Assembly: GCF_024345415.1 (NCBI RefSeq)
Contig: NZ_JAGQBB010000005.1
Coordinates: forward strand, 1 to 64,000
Direction of reading: 5' to 3'
Origin: Synechococcus sp. Tobar12-5m-g
Lineage (GTDB): Bacteria > Cyanobacteriota > Cyanobacteriia > PCC-6307 > Cyanobiaceae
Length of the DNA stretch: 64,000 bases
Position 1 is the first letter of the stretch, and every line of letters begins with the position of its first letter. A program made the translations under genes and the position numbers. The notes beneath the pieces were generated by a model. It had not been told where the DNA came from and did no database searches. It was given only the letters and a program-made list of their open reading frames with translations. This document shows positions 46,820 through 57,317 of this stretch, in pieces.

Positions 46820-48109
46820 ATGGTCATCGCAACCAAGAGGCATGACGCCGAGATCCAGCGGCCATCCAGGGCTTCCCTGCTCGGCATCGTTGCTTTCTAT
46901 GCAACCGCATTTATTGTTTTTGGTTCTTTTTCTTCGTCTCCTAAGGATATCTGGACCGGACTGATCAGAATCCTTTTGACCCGTGATGCGCTGCTTACTG
47001 ACTATATCGGAATAGGTGGATTAGGGGCCGCATTCGTCAATGCTGGATTGCTGACGCTTGTGGCTTGCGCAATCTGTCTCATGTTAAGGGCTCAGGTTTC
47101 AGGTGCTTTGCTGGCCAGCCTTTTTCTTCTGCTTGGATTTGGACTTTTTGGCAAGAATCTGCTTAATGTCTGGCCAATAATTGGCGGGGCAATGCTCTAT
47201 GCCAGATTCACTAAAGACTCGCTTTCTGCATCTCTTCCTAGTGCATTCTTCGGTTGTGCGTTGGCTCCTGTTTTCTCCGAAATCCTTTTTAGTACAGCGA
47301 TTCCCTTACGACTCAGCCTGCCCCTCGCGATTGTCACAAGCCTGCTCATGGGTTTTGTCTTGCCACCCGCCTCGGCGCAGTTGTTCAAGGCCCATGCAGG
47401 ATTTAGCCTCTACAACATCGGTTTCTCGGCAGGAGTTATCGGCATCTTGGTGGTTGCGCTCTACAAGTCTTATGGATTCGTCCCGGATCCAGTCATGATC
47501 TGGACATCAGAGAACAATCACACATTGGCTCTGTTCCTCACGCTCCTGTTGGCAACCATGCTCTTGGGCGGCTTCTGGATTGACCGGCAGTCCATGGGCA
47601 AGCTCGCCATGATGACCAAGCATTCTGGTCAGGCACCCACTGACTTCATCGCGATCGCTGGAATCGGAGCGACGCTGGTGAACATGGGTTTGTGCGGATT
47701 CCTCGGACTTGGCTACATTCTGCTGGTTGGCGCGGATGTGAACGGGCCAACGATCGGCGGAATTCTTACGATCGTTGGGTTTGGCGCGTTCGGAAAGCAC
47801 CCAGCCAACATCCTGCCGATCATGCTGGGCGTCTGGTTCGGGTCGTTGGCCAAACCCTGGCATGCAAGCGACCCATCCATCATTCTCGCCGCCTTGTTCG
47901 GTACCACCTTGGCGCCGATTGCAGGGCGCTTCGGCTGGTCTTGGGGCATTTTTGCCGGGTTCATCCACTCGTCCGCGGCCCTTGCGACCAGCGGCATCCA
48001 TGCCGGGCTCAACCTATACAACAACGGCCTGGCCGCAGGCCTTGTTTCTGCTGTACTTGTTCCCGTGATCATTGCCGTTACATCGCGAAGGAACAGCAAA
48101 AAACGCTGA
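46820..48109 (+). CDS. DUF1576 membrane protein
   Basis: The 429-residue protein has about ten or more membrane spans and an internal duplication. GFGLFGKNLLNVWPI in the first half matches GFGAFGKHPANILPI in the second, and KAHAGFSLYNIG matches GIHAGLNLYNNG. This is the DUF1576 family, transporter-like but of unknown substrate. The ATG at 46820 follows a GGAG ribosome-binding site. The 5' half is low GC (26 of 60 bases at 46921-46980) while the 3' end rises (39 of 60 at 47881-47940), unlike its neighbours, so it was probably acquired. It lies between thyX and dcd. Confidence 0.85.
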   Translation: MVIATKRHDAEIQRPSRASLLGIVAFYATAFIVFGSFSSSPKDIWTGLIRILLTRDALLTDYIGIGGLGAAFVNAGLLTLVACAICLMLRAQVSGALLASLFLLLGFGLFGKNLLNVWPIIGGAMLYARFTKDSLSASLPSAFFGCALAPVFSEILFSTAIPLRLSLPLAIVTSLLMGFVLPPASAQLFKAHAGFSLYNIGFSAGVIGILVVALYKSYGFVPDPVMIWTSENNHTLALFLTLLLATMLLGGFWIDRQSMGKLAMMTKHSGQAPTDFIAIAGIGATLVNMGLCGFLGLGYILLVGADVNGPTIGGILTIVGFGAFGKHPANILPIMLGVWFGSLAKPWHASDPSIILAALFGTTLAPIAGRFGWSWGIFAGFIHSSAALATSGIHAGLNLYNNGLAAGLVSAVLVPVIIAVTSRRNSKKR

Positions 48110-48145
48110 TCATTCCACACGAAGGCGGCTGTTCGGCCCACCCCC

Positions 48146-48739
48146 TCAAACCTTCGCTAGCGTCACCCGCTCCGGCTGGTGCTGATACTTGCCCTTTCGG
48201 TCGCTGTAGGTTGTTTCGCAGGGGTCACCTTCAAAGAACAGCAACTGACAGATGCCCTCGCGGGCATAGATGCGGCAATCAGCTCCAGATGAGTTGCTGA
48301 ACTCCAGGGTGAGATGACCTTCCCAGCTGGCTTCGGCGGGCGTGGTGTTCACGATGATGCCGAGCCGCGCGTAGGTGCTCTTGCCCAGGCAGATCACGGT
48401 GATGTTTGGCGGCACCCGCAGCCGCTCCAGGGCCACGCCGAGCCCATAGGAATGGGCCGGCAGGATGAAAAAATCGCCATCGGCGTCGGTGTGGATCGGC
48501 GCCGGCTCCAGGTTGGCAGGATTGAACCGCTTAGGGTTCATCACCGTGCCGGGCACATGGCGAAAGATCAGGAATTCCTTCGCTGAGAGCCGCAGGTCGT
48601 AGCCATAGGAGGAGCAGCCGAAGCTGAGCACCGGCCCGGAGCGCGCCTCCGGATCAAGATGCCGCACCAGGCTGGCCTGGAATGGCTCCAGCATGCCGTT
48701 GGTGGCCTGTTCGTTGATCCAGCGGTCGTTCTTGAGCAT
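48146..48739 (-). CDS. dcd: dCTP deaminase
   Basis: The 197-residue enzyme converts dCTP to dUTP, feeding thyX-dependent dTMP synthesis. It contains SYGYDLRLSAKEF, PAHSYGLGVALE, the substrate-binding GKSTYARLGIIVNTTPAE, and the catalytic Glu in LTLEFSN. The ATG at 48739 is preferred. Upstream residues from a longer start overlap the cobO gene and lack similarity to the family. It lies head-to-tail with cobO on the same strand, 31 bases after that gene's stop. Confidence 0.94.
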   Translation of the reverse strand: MLKNDRWINEQATNGMLEPFQASLVRHLDPEARSGPVLSFGCSSYGYDLRLSAKEFLIFRHVPGTVMNPKRFNPANLEPAPIHTDADGDFFILPAHSYGLGVALERLRVPPNITVICLGKSTYARLGIIVNTTPAEASWEGHLTLEFSNSSGADCRIYAREGICQLLFFEGDPCETTYSDRKGKYQHQPERVTLAKV

Positions 48740-48770
48740 CGGATCTGGGCGGGCCCCCAGGGGCCCACAT

Positions 48771-49337
48771 TCAACAGCCTGGCAAAGCCCGCAGGCAATC
48801 ACCACGGCGCAACTGGGTCACCTGGTCGGCCATGGCCAGCAGCCCATCCGGAATCGAGGGCCCGGTGAGGATCACATCGAGGTGGGCTGGGCGCTGCTGG
48901 AGAGTGGATTCCACCTCCGCCGCCGCCAGGTAACCGAGGCCGATTGCCAGGCCAAGCTCATCGAGCACCAGCAGGCCAAGGTTGCCGCCCAGCAACTCGC
49001 CACGGCTGAAGGCCCAGACCTGCTTGACCGCCTCGCGCTCCTCCTCGCTGCTGGCCGGCCCGGCAAGGCAGGCGGGAACCGCCGGCCTCAACCACTGCAG
49101 GCGCCCACAGAGCCAGAGGCTGTGGTCGGGTCCCTGCTCCACACCGCCCTTGAGGAACTGGCTGATCAACACCCGGCTGCCCAGCCCGGCGGTGCGCAGG
49201 GCCTGGCTGAACACCCCGTCGAAGCTGCCGCGGAACGGCGCCGTGTGCACCTGCAACTGGCCTTCTGCCTGGGCCAGGGCGGGGACGGCGCGGAGCTGGC
49301 GGGCGTCCAGGGAGGGTTTGATCAGGCTGGCCGTCAT
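48771..49337 (-). CDS. cobO: Cob(I)yrinic acid a,c-diamide adenosyltransferase-like protein (CobO/BtuR)
   Basis: The 188-residue protein aligns with CobO/BtuR: GQLQVHT at the first strand, then QALRTAGLGSRVLISQFLKGG and NLGLLVLDELGLAIGLGYL with the conserved DEL. CobO proteins transfer an adenosyl group from ATP to the cobalamin precursor. The P-loop, normally GDGKGKST after the T, reads APFRGSFD here, so the phosphate-binding lysine position is Ser38. Either this is a divergent member with altered ATP binding, or it has another role. It sits between dcd and the divergent ntcA promoter. Confidence 0.78.
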   Translation of the reverse strand: MTASLIKPSLDARQLRAVPALAQAEGQLQVHTAPFRGSFDGVFSQALRTAGLGSRVLISQFLKGGVEQGPDHSLWLCGRLQWLRPAVPACLAGPASSEEEREAVKQVWAFSRGELLGGNLGLLVLDELGLAIGLGYLAAAEVESTLQQRPAHLDVILTGPSIPDGLLAMADQVTQLRRGDCLRALPGC

Positions 49338-49497
49338 CAACACCCTTCGGAACCGCGGTGCTGAATGTAGCGGCTGCAGGCCCCGAAACAAGCCGGTCGC
49401 CACCATCCCTAGTGCAAACGGATGTACTAGTTCAAGGAGCGCTTTCGCCTGGCCCGCCCGCCCTTCCGCTCCGTGACAGGGTGGAAGCGAGTGGTTC

Positions 49498-49539
49498 GTG
49501 TCTTTCGATACAGGGAGCGCTGGGGGCCATCCCTAGCTT
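49498..49539 (+). promoter_or_regulatory. NtcA-type activated promoter of ntcA
   Basis: GTGTCTTTCGATAC at 49498-49511 fits the NtcA site GTA-N8-TAC with one mismatch (GTG). After exactly 22 bases comes TAGCTT at 49534-49539, which fits the TANNNT -10 box. This is the spacing of class II NtcA promoters and predicts transcription from about 49546. NtcA autoregulation is known in cyanobacteria. Binding has not been shown for this site. Confidence 0.6.
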
Positions 49540-49560
49540 CCAGCCACTTGTCCCGCCGTC

Positions 49561-50289
49561 ATGGTCGGCGCTATGCGCGGATTCAGCCGCACCAGCACCA
49601 CCCCAGCGCCGATCTCCAGCGGTCTGCCCCCCACCGCCAACGGACCGGCCACCCTGCTGGAGGTGATGCGTGGCCTGAGCGGCTCCACGCTCGAAACGGT
49701 GGAGAGGGGCAAAACGATCTTCTTTCCCGGCGATCCGGCCGAACGGGTCTACCTGCTGCGCCGTGGGGCCGTCCGGCTCTCAAGGGTCTACGAATCCGGA
49801 GAGGAGATCACCGTGGCCCTGCTGCGAGAGAACAGCCTCTTCGGGGTTCTCTCCCTGCTCACCGGCCAACGATCCGACCGCTTCTACCACGCCGTGGCCT
49901 TTACCCGCGTGGAGATGGTGGCTGCGCCAGCCACCTCGGTGCGTCGGGCGATCGAGCAGGACGCCAGCGTGGGATTGCTGCTTCTCCAGGGCCTCTCGTC
50001 CCGGATCCTGCAGACCGAAACGATGATCGAAACCCTCACCCATCGCGACATGTCCTCGCGGCTGGTGAGCTTTCTGCTGGTGCTCTGCCGCGATTTCGGC
50101 GTGCCAGGCGCCGACGGCATCACGATCGATCTGCGCCTCTCGCACCAGTCGATCGCCGAGGCGATCGGCTCGACCCGGGTCACGATCACCCGACTGCTCG
50201 GGGACCTGCGCCAGGCCGGCCTGGTCCAGGTGGATCGCAAGAAGATCACCGTTTTTGATCCGGTGGCGCTGGCCAAGCGTTTCAGCTGA
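49561..50289 (+). CDS. ntcA: Global nitrogen regulator NtcA
   Basis: The 242-residue CRP-family regulator has the conserved cyclic-nucleotide-fold segment [52 protein letters not shown], and a C-terminal helix-turn-helix [20 protein letters not shown]. It binds 2-oxoglutarate and activates nitrogen-assimilation genes. The N-terminal 30 residues vary among species. An ATG at 49573 is an alternative start. The likely autoregulated promoter just upstream and the nearby urease operon fit its nitrogen role, although no NtcA box was seen at ureA. Confidence 0.96.
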   Translation: MVGAMRGFSRTSTTPAPISSGLPPTANGPATLLEVMRGLSGSTLETVERGKTIFFPGDPAERVYLLRRGAVRLSRVYESGEEITVALLRENSLFGVLSLLTGQRSDRFYHAVAFTRVEMVAAPATSVRRAIEQDASVGLLLLQGLSSRILQTETMIETLTHRDMSSRLVSFLLVLCRDFGVPGADGITIDLRLSHQSIAEAIGSTRVTITRLLGDLRQAGLVQVDRKKITVFDPVALAKRFS

Positions 50290-50364
50290 GCGGCCCATGG
50301 TCCGGCGCCGACCTGTGTTCCGGCGGCGGCCGGGCATCGATACTGGGTCCCCCTGCTGTGGGCC

Positions 50365-51621
50365 GTGTCCGGCTGGCTGCTGATCCTTGCCCTGTTGGTG
50401 CTGGGTGGCGTGCTGGCCACCCTGGGGGACCGGCTGGGAAGCAGCGTCGGCAAGGCCCGGCTCAGCCTGTTCAACCTCAGGCCCCGCAAAACCGCCGTGC
50501 TGATCACGGTGCTCACCGGCAGCCTGATCAGCGCCGTTTCACTCGGCTTGATGCTGGCGGTCAGCGAACGCCTGCGGGTGGGGCTGTTCGAGCTCGATGG
50601 CCTGCAGCAGAAGTTGCGCGACGGCCGCACCGCCCTGGATCGCAGCACCGCCGCGCTTGGGGCCAGCCAGGAGGCCCTCCAACGCAGTGCCTCCGCCCAG
50701 CACCTGGCCGAACAGGGGGTGGTGCGGGCCGAGCGGGGACGCGAGCAGGCCCGTCAGCAGCTGGCGTCGGTGGAGGTGAAGGCCCAGCGGCTGCGCCGCG
50801 AATTGCAACCGCTGCAGACCCAGCGGCAGGACCTGACCAGGGAACGGGATCGCCTCAGCCGCGAGATCAAGGGCCGCGATCAGGACATCCGCAGCACCGA
50901 GGCGGAACTGGCTCGGGTCAAGCAGCGGATCCGAGCGGGGGAGGCCGAGCTCAAGGGGCTGGAAACCAAGCTGATCGCCTTGCGCCGGGGGGATGTGGTG
51001 ATCAGCAGCGGCCAGGCCCTCGCCACCGCCAAGGTGGCGCTGAAGCGGCCGGGGGAGGCCAGGCCGGTGATCGAAGCCCTGCTGCGCCAGGCCAACCAGA
51101 CGGCCTTCGAGCGGGTGCTGCCCGGACAACCCGCCGACAGCCAGATCCTGCTGGTTCCCCGCGCCGACATCGCCAAGCTGGAGGGCCTGCTCGGCAAGGG
51201 AGGTTCCTGGGTGGTGAGCATTCTCTCGGCGGCCAACGTGCTGCGGGGGGAGCGTCAGGTGCTGGGCTTTCCCGACCTGCGGCCCAACCGCGCCGTGATT
51301 CGCCAGGGGGATGTGATGGCCACCACGGCGCTGGAGGGGGATGAGCTCTCGGCCACCCAGGTGCGCAACCGCCTCAATCTTCTGCTCACCGCCTCCTTCG
51401 CCAAGGCGCAGCGCCAGGGGTCGGTGGCCGATGGCGTTCAGTTCGACGTCAATCTGTTCAACCGGCTGGGCCGGGAGCTCAGCGAGCGTCCCAGCGGCCA
51501 GAGCGTCAAGCTTGAAGCCGTGGCCCTGCGGAATTCGGACACCCCCGACCCGATTTTCCTGGAACTGCGCCGGGTGGGAGGTCCCAGCGCCGCCGCCCAG
51601 TTCCAACCGCGGCGGCCATGA
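50365..51621 (+). CDS. DUF3084 protein with coiled coil
   Basis: The 418-residue protein starts at a GTG (50365) with a hydrophobic segment and a second one (SGWLLILALLVLGGVLATLG and VLITVLTGSLISAVSLGLMLAV). A long coiled coil at about residues 65-205, rich in Arg, Glu and Gln, follows, and then a conserved C-terminal domain (LVPRADIAKLEGLL, VLGFPDLRPNRAVIRQGDV). This matches the cyanobacterial DUF3084 family of unknown function, probably an inner-membrane-anchored protein. The next gene overlaps its end by 4 bases. Confidence 0.88.
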   Translation: MSGWLLILALLVLGGVLATLGDRLGSSVGKARLSLFNLRPRKTAVLITVLTGSLISAVSLGLMLAVSERLRVGLFELDGLQQKLRDGRTALDRSTAALGASQEALQRSASAQHLAEQGVVRAERGREQARQQLASVEVKAQRLRRELQPLQTQRQDLTRERDRLSREIKGRDQDIRSTEAELARVKQRIRAGEAELKGLETKLIALRRGDVVISSGQALATAKVALKRPGEARPVIEALLRQANQTAFERVLPGQPADSQILLVPRADIAKLEGLLGKGGSWVVSILSAANVLRGERQVLGFPDLRPNRAVIRQGDVMATTALEGDELSATQVRNRLNLLLTASFAKAQRQGSVADGVQFDVNLFNRLGRELSERPSGQSVKLEAVALRNSDTPDPIFLELRRVGGPSAAAQFQPRRP

Positions 51622-52070
51622 TCCAGCTGCCAGCCCTTGGTGCCCTGGCCGGCCTTGATCCGGGTCTTGGCAAGTGCGGTCTGGTCCGCACCGATTCCAG
51701 CCGGCGCCGGATCGAAGCGTCCCTGGTCGTCAGCCCCGACGAGGCGTGGCAGCGGCTCAACGCCTGGATCCCGGGCTTTGGGATCTCGGCCCTGGTGCTC
51801 GGCAACGGCACCGGCAGCACGGCCTGGCTGGAGCGGCTTCAGCCGCTGTGTCCAGTGCTGCTGGTGGAGGAACGGGGCAGCACCCTGGCGGCCCGGCCGC
51901 GCTACTGGCAGCTCCATCCTGCCCGGGGCTGGAGGCGGCTGCTGCCCCTCGGCCTGCGGCAACCGCCCCGCCCCTGGGACGATGTGGTGGCCCAGCTGTT
52001 GCTGGAGCGGGCACTCGGCTATCGCCTCGATCACCCCTGTCAGCCCGGAGGATTGGCCCCCAACGCCTAG
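51618..52070 (+). CDS. YqgF/RuvX-fold protein
   Basis: The 150-residue protein has the RNase H-like fold pattern of YqgF: ALAGLDPGLGKCGLV with the first acid, ISALVLGNGTGST, LLVEERGSTLAARPRYW with a second acid, and PRPWDDVVAQLLLERAL with a third. YqgF proteins process pre-16S rRNA, while RuvX-like relatives are resolvase-like. This copy is divergent, so which role it has cannot be said. It overlaps the DUF3084 gene by 4 bases, and its end overlaps the convergent DUF3146 gene by 4 bases. Confidence 0.8.
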   Translation: MIQLPALGALAGLDPGLGKCGLVRTDSSRRRIEASLVVSPDEAWQRLNAWIPGFGISALVLGNGTGSTAWLERLQPLCPVLLVEERGSTLAARPRYWQLHPARGWRRLLPLGLRQPPRPWDDVVAQLLLERALGYRLDHPCQPGGLAPNA

Positions 52071-52324
52071 AACTTGGCCCGCACGGTGAAGGCATAGTCG
52101 CTGCCGGGCTCGAGCTGGTAGTCGGCCTTGAGCAGGAAGCGCAGCAGGGCGTCCTGGATCAGGGCGCGGCCGAGGGAGGGCTCCACGCTCAATTCGCCGC
52201 GGTCGAAAGCCCAGCGGAACGTCCACTGAAAACCGCCCGCGGCCACCTCGCCTGCCAGCAGCTTCTGACTGAAGCTCTGGTGCAGGACCCGCAGCTGGGC
52301 GGTGGTGGCGGGGAGTCGGCTCAC
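52067..52324 (-). CDS. DUF3146 family protein
   Basis: The 85-residue protein starts MSRLPATTAQLRVLHQSFSQ and contains VAAGGFQWTFRWAFDRGELSVEPSLGRAL in pieces that match the cyanobacterial DUF3146 family. Family function is unknown. It has no membrane segment. The stop overlaps the yqgF-like gene by 4 bases, and the gene begins 23 bases after the pth stop on the same strand. Confidence 0.82.
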   Translation of the reverse strand: MSRLPATTAQLRVLHQSFSQKLLAGEVAAGGFQWTFRWAFDRGELSVEPSLGRALIQDALLRFLLKADYQLEPGSDYAFTVRAKF

Positions 52325-52347
52325 GACAGCAAAGGGCGGGGCTCCGC

Positions 52348-52974
52348 TCAGGAAAGGATGGGCTGAAACCCGTTGATCCGGTTGCCGGCACGCCCGTAGC
52401 CAACCGTCTGGATCAGCTCCACGCCGGAGAGCACCTCATCGAGCACCGCCTCGAGAATGGGCTGCTCCGCAGCGGCGAAGCGGCCGAGCACATGGGAAAT
52501 GGTGCGCTCCTTGCGCAGGGCGGGATCAACGGCCGGGGCACCGATGCCGATCCGCAGCCGCGCAAACTGATTGGTGCCGAGATGCTCGATGGTGCTGCGC
52601 AGGCCGTTGTGGCCTCCGGCACCGCCGTCGCGTCGCAGCCGCAGCCGTCCCAGGGGCAGATCCATGTCGTCGACGAGTACGAGCAACTGGTCGGGTCGCA
52701 GGCCGAACCAATCGAGGGTGGCACGAATCGAGCTGCCGCTTTCGTTCATGAAGGTGGTCGGCATCAGCAGCCGCAGCCGGCGATCACCCTGGCGAAGGTC
52801 GGCCAGTAAACCCCTGAGCTTGGTGTTCTGGCGAAACGCCACACCCTTGCGGCTCGCCAGGCGCTCCAGGGCCATGAAGCCCACGTTGTGGCGGGTGTGG
52901 ACGTAGGTGGTCCCGGGATTGCCAAGTCCGACCAGCACCTGGAGATCCCCATCCGGGGGCAGCGTGGTGGCCAT
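52348..52974 (-). CDS. pth: Peptidyl-tRNA hydrolase
   Basis: The 208-residue enzyme releases peptides from stalled peptidyl-tRNA. It contains LVGLGNPGTTYVHTRHNVGF with Asn19 and catalytic His29, the substrate segment PTTFMNESGSS, and LVLVDDMDLPLGRLRLR with the catalytic Asp, followed by GGAGGHNGLRS. Length is normal for bacterial Pth. It is on the minus strand between tatA and DUF3146. Confidence 0.95.
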   Translation of the reverse strand: MATTLPPDGDLQVLVGLGNPGTTYVHTRHNVGFMALERLASRKGVAFRQNTKLRGLLADLRQGDRRLRLLMPTTFMNESGSSIRATLDWFGLRPDQLLVLVDDMDLPLGRLRLRRDGGAGGHNGLRSTIEHLGTNQFARLRIGIGAPAVDPALRKERTISHVLGRFAAAEQPILEAVLDEVLSGVELIQTVGYGRAGNRINGFQPILS

Positions 52975-53058
52975 TCGGGTCGGTGGAAGCGGGTTGGCGA
53001 GCCCTGGGAAGATGGCAGACCCCGGGAGGATGGCGGGCCCCGGGAGGAGCTGTGGCGA

Positions 53059-53400
53059 TCAGCTGGATGGAAGGTTGGGAGGGCCGGCCGCTGACCCCTG
53101 CTCCGGATCGCCGCTCAACAGCTCCGGCTCCCCAGCCGCTGGGGGGTCGTTGACAGAAGCCCCAGGGGTGGGAAGCATGCTGGCAACAGGGATTGCGCGG
53201 TCCACTTTGGTGACGTTGACCGTTTCCGTGTCAATGGCCTGGCGGAACTCCTGCTCGAACTCCCTGGAGGCGGACTGAAAGCCCTTGAGGGTGCGGCCCA
53301 GGGTGCGGCCGAGCTCCGGCAGGCGCTTGGGCCCGAAGACAAGCAGACCGATGGCTGCAATCACGGCCAGTTCCGGCAGACCGATCCCGAAGACGTTCAT
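53059..53400 (-). CDS. tatA: Twin-arginine translocase subunit TatA/TatE
   Basis: The 113-residue protein has a single N-terminal membrane span (GLPELAVIAAIGLLVFG) followed by the FGPKRLPELGRTLGRTLKGF amphipathic helix of the TatA family. TatA oligomers form the pore for folded proteins across the plasma and thylakoid membranes. The tail is acidic and Pro/Gly-rich. Upstream on the same strand lies psbH, 31 bases away. Confidence 0.93.
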   Translation of the reverse strand: MNVFGIGLPELAVIAAIGLLVFGPKRLPELGRTLGRTLKGFQSASREFEQEFRQAIDTETVNVTKVDRAIPVASMLPTPGASVNDPPAAGEPELLSGDPEQGSAAGPPNLPSS

Positions 53401-53431
53401 GGGCAGTGGCCTTGGCCGGATCGATGGTGAA

Positions 53432-53632
53432 TCAGCCGAGGCCGTTCCAGTTCACCGTGATCCCATCGAGCAGCAACGACTTGTTGTAGAGCTGCAGGAT
53501 CACGAGCAGAAAGACCAGGAACAGCAGCATGATCACCCCCATCACGGGCGTGGTGCCCCAGCCGGGCACGACCTTGCCGTACTCGGAATTGAGTGGGCGA
53601 AGCAGATTTCCCAGGCGGGTGCGTTGGGCCAT
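53432..53632 (-). CDS. psbH: Photosystem II protein PsbH
   Basis: The 66-residue protein has the PsbH pattern: a basic N-terminus [32 protein letters not shown], and one membrane span from residue 30 to 50. It is a small photosystem II subunit in the thylakoid that stabilises the acceptor side. AGAGAGG lies about 8 bases before the ATG. A TACAGT at 53671-53676 on the minus strand could be the -10 box, although no clear -35 is seen. Confidence 0.97.
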   Translation of the reverse strand: MAQRTRLGNLLRPLNSEYGKVVPGWGTTPVMGVIMLLFLVFLLVILQLYNKSLLLDGITVNWNGLG

Positions 53633-53891
53633 GACGGCTGAACCTCTCTGGCGCGGTTGTCGGAATCGTTACTGTAAAGCTCCCGTTGCACCACCGTGCT
53701 GGCCGCGCCGAGAGTTGTGACGGAACGGGTCGCGACCCCAATCAGCTCATCCATCCAGGTTGATTCCACCTACGACCCGCCCCACCACGCCTTCCTCCCC
53801 AGACGCCATCGACCGTGACTGAAACCTCCCCCGCCCTGTCGATCGCGATCACCGTTCTGCTCGTGCTGCTGGCCCTGACCGGTTTCGGTGT

Positions 53892-57038
<3,147 letters not shown>

Positions 57039-57114
57039 AGGATGATGCCGCTGCCGAAGGGTCGTTCAGGGCCCACCTGGCGCCTGTCACTCCCTGTCAC
57101 CCGCCGGACGGACC

Positions 57115-57234
57115 ATGCTCGCTCTCAAGATCTCGGTTTACTCGGTCGTTTTCTTCTTCATCGGCATCTTCGTGTTCGGCTTTCTGGCCAGCGACCCCAG
57201 CCGCACCCCGAGCCGCAAGGATCTCGAGGACTGA
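57115..57234 (+). CDS. psbI: Photosystem II protein PsbI
   Basis: The 39-residue protein [20 protein letters not shown] begins with a single thylakoid membrane span and ends [14 protein letters not shown], the standard PsbI sequence. PsbI is a small subunit next to D1 and CP43 in photosystem II. The gene is too short for usual ORF cutoffs but is complete, from ATG 57115 to TGA 57232-57234. It is flanked by GH38 on the other strand and by the DUF3769 gene downstream. Confidence 0.97.
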   Translation: MLALKISVYSVVFFFIGIFVFGFLASDPSRTPSRKDLED

Positions 57235-57317
57235 GCCTCACCACCGCCAATCCTGGCCGCTGCAAGGGGGGCCGGCTGCCGTGACGTGGCAGGATCAGCC
57301 GCTGCTCAGGACCTGCG

